Positions 57,592-64,000 of a DNA stretch of 64,000 nt are shown one piece after another. The notes below the pieces were generated by a model that saw only the letters and a program-made list of their open reading frames with translations, made no database searches and was not told the origin of the DNA. Numbering within the stretch: the first letter of the stretch is position 1; every line of letters begins with the position of its first letter. The DNA comes from Oikopleura dioica (lineage: Eukaryota; Chordata; Appendicularia; Copelata; Oikopleuridae), in assembly GCA_907165135.1 (NCBI GenBank), contig OU015566.1, positions 10,400,157-10,464,156 of the forward strand. Reading direction: 5' to 3'. A program made the translations under genes and the position numbers.

Positions 57592-58287
57592 TATATATAA
57601 AAAACAGTATTAAAAAGCAAATAAAAAGTTCTGTGCAATAAAATTCCTTATCATCTGCTTATTCTATCTAGCTGTTTCCTATCTCCACTCTTTTACGTGT
57701 GAAAACAGAAATCAACAAGCAATAATTCCGTTTATTAACTGAAATAACTTTTTTTTATAATAATATGAGAATCCGTCGCCATTTCGCGAGGTGCGAGGTT
57801 TCCCTTACCTTCGTCCCTTAAACTCCCTGTTTACCTAATATAGTTTGGTTCTTACATGGAATGGCTCTATCACTGTTTTTTTTAGGTTTACTCCCACTTT
57901 GTCCCAACCGTATTCAAAATCCTTAGGAGGAAACCCCATACAACTATACGTTTTTAGATAGCCTAGACCCTGCTGCGTGTCCTCGTCGGAGTCTCATGAC
58001 CTCGGCGAGGTCACGTGACCTCGAATAGCTCATTTGAAGAGAGGTTATGCCCAAAATGGCCTATTTTATATGTAAAACCGAAGAAATTTTCTCTAACTCT
58101 AGCATAGGCAGATCCTTGTATAATATAGTTTTAGAATCCCCAGATGACGGGGATCATTTTGACTATTGATGATAAGGGGTACCTCATGCCCTGAGGCAAA
58201 TAAATGGGGTCTGAAAAAGTGGGAGCGAACCTAAAAAAAACAGTGTTTCTTTCATAAATCATATTTGATTTTTCATTTTTTAAAGAA
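57592..58287. other. Intergenic region before ECSIT
   Basis: No gene seen. It holds a 16-bp perfect palindrome, GAGGTCACGTGACCTC (58007-58022), and otherwise unremarkable AT-rich sequence. Confidence 0.5.
58007..58022. promoter_or_regulatory. 16-bp palindrome containing GTCACGTGAC (CLEAR/E-box type)
   Basis: GAGGTCACGTGACCTC is perfectly palindromic. Its core matches the CLEAR motif bound by MiT/TFE factors in vertebrates. It lies about 270 bp before the ECSIT start. Binding is inferred from the motif only. Confidence 0.5.
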
Positions 58288-60187
58288 ATGCTGCGGACTT
58301 TTCGAAATCGGCTTTGGAAAAGCTCGCTTAGATATTCCAGCGGGAAGTTTTCAAATCTTCCTAAAGATCTTGAACCAGAAGAAACCGTCGATTTCGATCT
58401 TACAGTTGAATATCCTGGCGATTTCGAAATAGCTTTAGATAAGATTCGTGAAGAAACTTCAGGCATGGATGAACAATTTGAGCGCTAGAAAGCAGTTTCC
58501 CTTTTTCTAAGTCTCTTAATAAATTGCCATCCAAAACTCGGATGAGGAAAATCTCCTCAAAATCTTCATGGACAAAAGCTACGCGAATGAAATGGAAGCC
58601 TACCTGGCCGATGCTGAGCATTCATACATCCAAGAAGCCGACAAACGAGCATTTTACATGGCAGTGGAGCTTTGGAAAAAAGAAGCAGGGCCCGGCAGAC
58701 AAGGACATAAAGATTTCATCGTGATGGCGATTCCCACTATCTCTCAGCTCGGCTTATCCAAGGATACCAAGGCTTACATGACGCTTCTCGATTGCTGGCC
58801 AGATGCAAACTACGTCTTCGCCGAAAAAAGCCCTATCTACAAGCAAACAACTTCGCAGTCGACCTTCTTCATCGAAAAATTCGAGTGGACTTCAGACGCG
58901 AATCTCTGCAAGCATCTTTTACGCACAATGGAGCGCAATGGATGTCCTTGTACGAATGAGATTTACGCCAAAGTCACTGATCTGTTCGGTATCTACAGCG
59001 ATGCGAGTGTTTTGGCGAGACAGCAAATGCTGTTCAACAAAAGATTAATGGAACGAAATCCGTTTCCTATTGAAATCCCAAAGGATCCGACAGAACTTGC
59101 TGCAGCCACTTTGAGACAGGCTTCCCCTGGCTTGGATCGGCAGTACCACAGATTCCCGATCAAACAAAGAGACGGGAAATGGATCAGAAGCGAGAAAGAT
59201 GGCGAGTTTTATGAGTCTCACGACTCCGTGATCGTTTCTCAGTCGCCCGAACAACTTGATAATCTTCGAAATCACGATCCAGACGAACCAGTTCTCATCG
59301 AAGGACCGATTTCTATCTTCATGAATGGAAAAGCGACAGAAATCTTTGTCCTGAGGAGCGAAAATCAAGTTGAGAAGACAGCTCGCGAAAAGAGAAACGA
59401 AAAGTTTGATAAAAAGTACACAACCGTCATATCCAATAAAGAATGGTTCGCCGATTTCTATGGTAAAGACTTAGAAACAGGAATGGAATTGCATGGTGGA
59501 AGACAAAGGACAATGAGAGCCTTCGGAGCGCAAGGAGCGATGGATCAATTAGATAAAAGGTAGGAGAGAAAATTCCTCCTACGGTCTGACTTATTTGAGC
59601 AGCGTTCTAGAGCTCGAAGCAACACACGAAAAACGCCTCATCTTTCCAAAAGAAGAAGAGCCAATCTATGAGCAAATCGAGTACGATCTCTCCTGGAAAC
59701 CGATCACGGACTTTCGCGGAGACTCCATCCCTGAGTTGCTGAAAAGCGGCCACTTGAGATCGGAAGAGTTCGCCGATGAAGTCCAACTTGGCAGGAGAAC
59801 AGAAGCTAAAGTATTCTGCCTCGCTCATATTGATTGTGAACAGAAACTTTTGCCAGATGCATATTCGGTGAGTTCTTGAGTTTATGAGATTGATAAACAG
59901 CTGTCTTTCAGACTTGGATTCGTGGAATAGCAGAAACAGTCGAACCAAAGGTTCAAAACTTCACAGTCGTTCTCCGAGAAGACTGGACACCGGAAAATTC
60001 TGACCATCTAACAATCGACCCAAGCCCTGGCAATCGCGGGTACAATCAAATCGAAGAGGTGCTGGAGTCAGAGCAGTTCGACGAAGAACTTGAAGAAGAA
60101 ATCAGACGCGAACAGATTGAGCGCGAAAAAGCGAAAGAAAACAAAAAGTCGTTCTTTTCATTTTTCAAAAAGAAGGATGATAATTAG
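58288..60187 (+). CDS. ECSIT: ECSIT (mitochondrial complex I assembly / Toll signalling adaptor)
   Basis: The N-terminus MLRTFRNRLWKSSLRYSSGK is a plausible mitochondrial presequence. The main exon runs from about 58543 to 59559, followed by 59603-59867 and 59912-60187. Family features are LGLSKDTKAYMTLLDCWPD, HLLRTMERNGCPCTNEIYAK, NPFPIEIPKDPTELAAATLR, QSPEQLDNLRNHDPDEPVLIEGP and TEAKVFCLAHI, in ECSIT order. The C-terminus is a long acidic/basic charged tail. The junction between the first exon (ends about 58477) and the second lacks a clear GT-AG pair. GGATGA occurs on both sides, so the join is unresolved. Confidence 0.85.
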
Positions 60188-60383
60188 TATTTAATAAATT
60201 ATTTGTAAATAGATAACTATAAAATGCACTTTTTCGTATTTGAAAATTGCATTTTTTTGTTCTTCTTTTGAATGCTTGTTGGAAATTTATTGAAGAAAAT
60301 ATTGAAGAATCTTGAACAAGTAAAATCTTGATGATTTTGAAAGAACAGAAATTGATGAAAAATCAACGTGGGTAGAAGCAATT

Positions 60384-63322
60384 CTAAGACGCATATCTAG
60401 CAGTGATTTCATTAGCTTGAGCAGCGTCACCCGCTTGTTGCGCAAGTTTGTGGCATTTGGCAATTAGGTCGAAATCACCAAGTTGATGAGCTACAGTAGC
60501 TGCTTGAACAAAGGATTTGAGATTGATGTGAGCCTTGACTTTCGTTCGGCCTTGGCATTTTGGAAGCCACTTTTCGGCTTCGGGCTTGTTGCCAGAGTCG
60601 TTGATGATTTTGATTATCTGATCAGGAGCTAGGGGACGATTATGTCTTTGAATTCAAGAGAGGACTTACGCAAAGAAGCGTTTCTTTTCGTTTTGGCGAG
60701 CATTTTGTCTAGTTCTTCGTATTTAGCATTGCCTGCCAAGAAGACAGCTTTCATCCTCGTGTAAAATTTTTCATTGAACTAAACTCAAGTCAGATTTTGA
60801 AACAGAAAAATAACACAAACCTTTAGCTCCCGAGCAAGCTTATCCGCCGCCGCCTGATCTAGAGGAATGAGGATTTCAAGCGTTGTTTTTAACGGTTTTC
60901 CGATAAAGTTCAAATGCTGGTAGACCTTCTCCAGTTCTTTCTGCGCCATCAGAAGCTGCTTTTGGCTGGAGATATTGACCAAAGCGTTGTCATCGACGGC
61001 AGCCATTCTGAGACTGCGTTCCGCTCCTTCGAGGGAAGCGATTTTACGCTCCACGTCGGCTTTTGCTTCTTTGGCGCTGGAAAGGTGACCCATCGCGAGA
61101 TAAACGGAGTGCTCGGTGGGATCCTAAAGATTTTTTTTTTTGATTATTGGTAGAAAATAATATCCGTGACATTGGAAGAAGATAAAAAAGCTGAGTGAAT
61201 TCCCAAGTCATCATTTTTCAAATGAACTTTCTCGATAGTTTGTCGCAATAACAGGAACCCTTTCTTTATTTACTCGTATATTATGTATAACAAACCTGTA
61301 ATTCTCCCAACATTCGTTTGTTATGTTCCTTGCAATAAATAGCATACTGAGCAGCTGCTGCGGGATATTTCTTCAAAACTTGTGAGTACTCTTCCTTCGG
61401 CCTCTTCGCATGAATATGAAGCAAGCAGAGATAGATCAGATCAGGATCTCGGGATTCGAGAGCACATTCAAGAGCTCTGTCGCCTTTTGGACTTATTTCC
61501 AGCTAAATATCCCTTATTTTCATGCAAAAAGATTTATGATTTACCAGTAGCTCTACTCGAGGTCTAAATCGGGGTTCAAGCTCGACCAAATTCAGCCCTA
61601 ATTCTTTCTTTCCACTTCTTGAAGCTTCTCTAGCGATGTCAATAAAAGAAACGGAGCACTACAAATCCTTTAGCAAAATGATACCCTAAGTTTTTAAACC
61701 TTGAGCTGATCAACTTTCATCGAAATTTTCCTCGTGACTTTCTCATACTCATGCTCTGCACAGTCTCTTACGAGCGTTCTCGCCCAATTTGTGAGCAGAT
61801 CTTTCTTGATGTTTGGAAATTTTCTTTCAAGATGAAGATAGTCCATCACCGTCCAGCAGAGTTGATAAAGCCCTCGAGATTGGAGTCTTCCGACAATTCC
61901 CATTGGACCTAATTCGCGGAATTGGTCGATGGAGATGGCCAGACCAGGGGCGGCGCGAAGTTGGTTCAAGACTCGCATTATTCTTGTTATTGATATCAAA
62001 CTTTACCGACAAGAAAGCGGTTTTTGCAAAAGCAACTAAATAGTAAAGATTTGCTATCAGTTCCTGTTTGTGTTAGCAAAGACATTCGGGTCAAAATCTT
62101 CCGTCAGAACAAGCCCAAAACTCGCTGCTTTCAGATACTTCTTCTGCATTGCCGGGTCGTATTCATAAGTAGCAGCTGTCATGCACTGTTCAATCCCGTC
62201 AACGAGAGAGCACTCTGGAGAGTTTTCATCTCTCAAAACAGCGATTATTTCTTCGCCCCTTTCGTTGTTGGCCGCAATCATTTCGTATCCATCAACCAGC
62301 ATCGCTCCAGCGCCAGTTGGCAAAGTAACTTGTTTGGTTGATTCAGAAACAGCGGTCAGGAAATCTTGAAATCTGCTTCCAACGATTCTTATTCCATCTT
62401 TCTCTTCAAAGATCGTTGCGAAACTTTCCAAGTCGTAAATGGCCCAATTCTTATCGCAATCGAGCAAAACCAGGAATTCCGTCCAAAGAAGTGCGGCAAC
62501 CGGTCCGAGATTTTCACTCCCTTGAGTGAGTAAAGCCGCGGCTAGCGGAACAGACTTTATTTTGGCCGCAGTATTGAGTTCCGTGATGATTTCGAGTGTC
62601 TTCGAGTTCAAGATGAGCTGAATGCCAGAATCGGTCGTTCCAGCGCAGAAAGATCCGCAAAGAGAGGAGGTTATTTGGAGAAGATTGTTGAAAGGCTTGG
62701 AAACGCTGATCGGGTGTACTTCTATTCGACTTGAGCCGTCTGTAGCGACTGTGTAAAAGTTTGTCTTTACCGCAGAAAGAATGTAGCTGCGCTTTTTAGA
62801 AGTTATGACAGTCCAGCAATCCGGAACATTCTGTGTAATCGGCCCGATATCAAGTCGCTTCAACGAGTTTTCATAATTCGGCAAAACTGAGAAATTTCCG
62901 CTCATCGTCAAAATCACCAGACCAAGAGTGGAATCCGTTCTGAACGTCTGCGCCTCAAGAATTTCCTCAGAACTAACTGAAAAGCTCGTGAGAAGTTTCA
63001 GCAGCAAGTCGTATTGGTACAACTTTCCATCTTCAGTCACGATATTCAAAAGCTCCAAATCGAGCGCGAAGAACATGAAAACGATTCTTCCGGATTTCCA
63101 GAGCTCTTCGGAAAGAAGAGATCCATCAGGGTTGAAAAGACGGACTTTAGGGCGATTCGCAAGAGTAATCGTATCTGGCTCGATTTCGGAAGTGGCAAAG
63201 ACTCCAGAACAGGAGCAAATCGCTGTGTGACATCCTCGAAGATCCGTCTTTCTAGCGAAGGATTTCAAGCGCTGTCGGCGTATTTCTCGCTGTCCGAGGG
63301 GCTTCCAGTCGTCTTCGTTCAT
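60384..63322 (-). CDS. VPS16: VPS16, core subunit of HOPS/CORVET tethering complexes
   Basis: Needed for endosome-lysosome fusion. Large exon 63322-62064, then 61982-61700 and smaller exons down to the stop at 60384-60386. The N-terminal beta-propeller region includes LLSEELWKSGRIVFMFF and VPDCWTVITSKKRSYILSAV. VDGIEQCMTAATYEYDPAMQKKYLKAASFG matches the conserved start of the alpha-solenoid. RIMRVLNQLRAAPGLAISID, DIAREASRSGKKELGLNLVELEPR and the C-terminal repeats (KLAPDQIIKIIND, LGDFDLIAKCHKLAQQ) follow family order. The 81-bp intron 61983-62063 has GA-AG borders and joins FANTNR to IMRVLN exactly. Confidence 0.9.
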
Positions 63323-63936
63323 TTTTTACGACTCTGAAAGATTTATTACTAAAAAGAGTGTCTTCAGAAAACGTTCTTTGAAAACTCTTGCTGTTGAATA
63401 ATTCAAATTCACACAGAAGGAAATATTTACATTTCCCCTTGACGGGAGTATTTATTGAGTAAACAGATGAGTTACTATCAAATTTGATAGTTGATATTTT
63501 CCTTTTTTGGAATGTCAAGAAAGTTTTCATAAGAAGGGATTGAATGGTTTAGGTCGAAAAGATCCCATTAGCCAGTTTAGGTAAGAAAAATTTAATAATA
63601 ATTTTTGAACTTTGTTGAACTTTGAATTTGGCTCTTGCCTCAAGCTCATCCCTTTTGAAGGATGATTTTTCTAGAGGTTGCTTCACTATCAGCCGTTGCG
63701 TCGCACCGCTGGCCAAATCTGGCAGCGGCGGCACGTGATTGGGCGAGCCCGCACGTGAAAATATGGTCCGATATTCTTCACAGAACTGAAATCACCCAAT
63801 ACATCGAACCATGCTCTCATTCTGCTTCTTGCTTGAATCGCGTACACCCAGAGTTTTCTCTCCCCAAATTTTTAACCCCTGATTAATTGACTTTTTCATC
63901 CCCTTTTTTCGAACGTAACCTTGAGAGTCAAACAAA
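63323..63936. promoter_or_regulatory. Divergent promoter region with paired CACGTG boxes
   Basis: Between VPS16 (minus, start 63322) and the next plus gene. Two CACGTG E-boxes lie at 63732-63737 and 63752-63757, 14 bp apart, with an ATTGG (inverted CCAAT) between them at 63738-63742, all inside a GC-rich patch. This is a typical core-promoter look. Which gene it serves is uncertain; it lies nearer the plus-strand gene. Confidence 0.5.
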
Positions 63937-63978
63937 ATGCCGAAGCTCTTGATGCAACCAGAAGAACACCGATTTTTG
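63937..63978 (+). CDS. First coding exon of a gene running off the window (partial)
   Basis: ATG at 63937 opens MPKLLMQPEEHRFL and stops at a GTAAGA donor after 63978. The frame is open and the donor is strong. Too short to name; the rest lies beyond the window. Confidence 0.5.
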
Positions 63979-64000
63979 GTAAGAAATTTTTCATCGGTCA

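Overview
This window looks like nuclear DNA from a larvacean tunicate, most likely Oikopleura dioica or a close relative. The reasons are very dense genes on both strands, introns mostly 30-60 bp, acceptor-like TTTNCAG sites just before several start codons (as expected for spliced-leader trans-splicing), chordate-type protein families, and one secreted Thr-rich/Cys-domain protein of the kind that builds the larvacean house. No prokaryotic, organellar, CRISPR or viral features were seen. All exon structures are hand-built from splice signals, reading frame and remembered family motifs.

Layout. 0-7.3 kb: cytosolic 5'-nucleotidase III, a 173-aa unknown, two small ORFs, a long low-complexity acidic/Pro-Gln-rich protein, and a ZIP zinc transporter 73 bp downstream of it (operon-like). 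8.8-14 kb: NPC1 sterol transporter. 15-20 kb: an EF-hand protein, then two unknown genes on the minus strand. 20-26.7 kb: an SLC7 cationic amino-acid transporter and an ezrin/radixin/moesin (ERM) gene whose central intron is a 1.5-kb inverted-repeat element. 26.8-31.3 kb: an intronless divergent cryptochrome and mitochondrial 2,4-dienoyl-CoA reductase. 31.7-35.8 kb: a kinesin-3 motor ending in a CaaX box. 36-39.6 kb: mostly non-coding with two orphan exon candidates. 39.6-46 kb: an ERG-type K+ channel, a small multi-span membrane protein, a small GPI-type secreted protein and a pannexin-like channel. 46.2-51.2 kb: an oikosin-like house protein gene split by a MITE, two more members of the small GPI-type family, and two small membrane proteins. 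51.7-60.2 kb: HSPA14-like Hsp70, SNX17-like sorting nexin, GRASP Golgi protein and ECSIT, all plus strand. 60.4-63.3 kb: VPS16 on the minus strand, then the first exon of a further plus-strand gene.

Two observations stand out. First, two introns are recent mobile-element insertions. A 323-bp hAT-like MITE with a perfect 8-bp target duplication interrupts the Cys domain of the house-protein gene. A 1.5-kb palindromic tandem-repeat element flanked by an 8-bp duplication interrupts the FERM domain of the ERM gene. In both, splice sites formed by the element and the duplicated target restore the reading frame. Second, at least four introns (NPC1, SLC7A, kinesin-3, VPS16) can be placed only with GA...AG borders, always in the context AG|GA. 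These borders recover the frame and align with conserved residues. Further candidates show the same pattern.

Functionally the genes are ordinary housekeeping, trafficking (NPC1, SNX17, GRASP, VPS16) and excitability (ERG, pannexin, kinesin-3) genes. There is no single pathway cluster, though VPS16, NPC1 and SNX17 all belong to the endolysosomal system.
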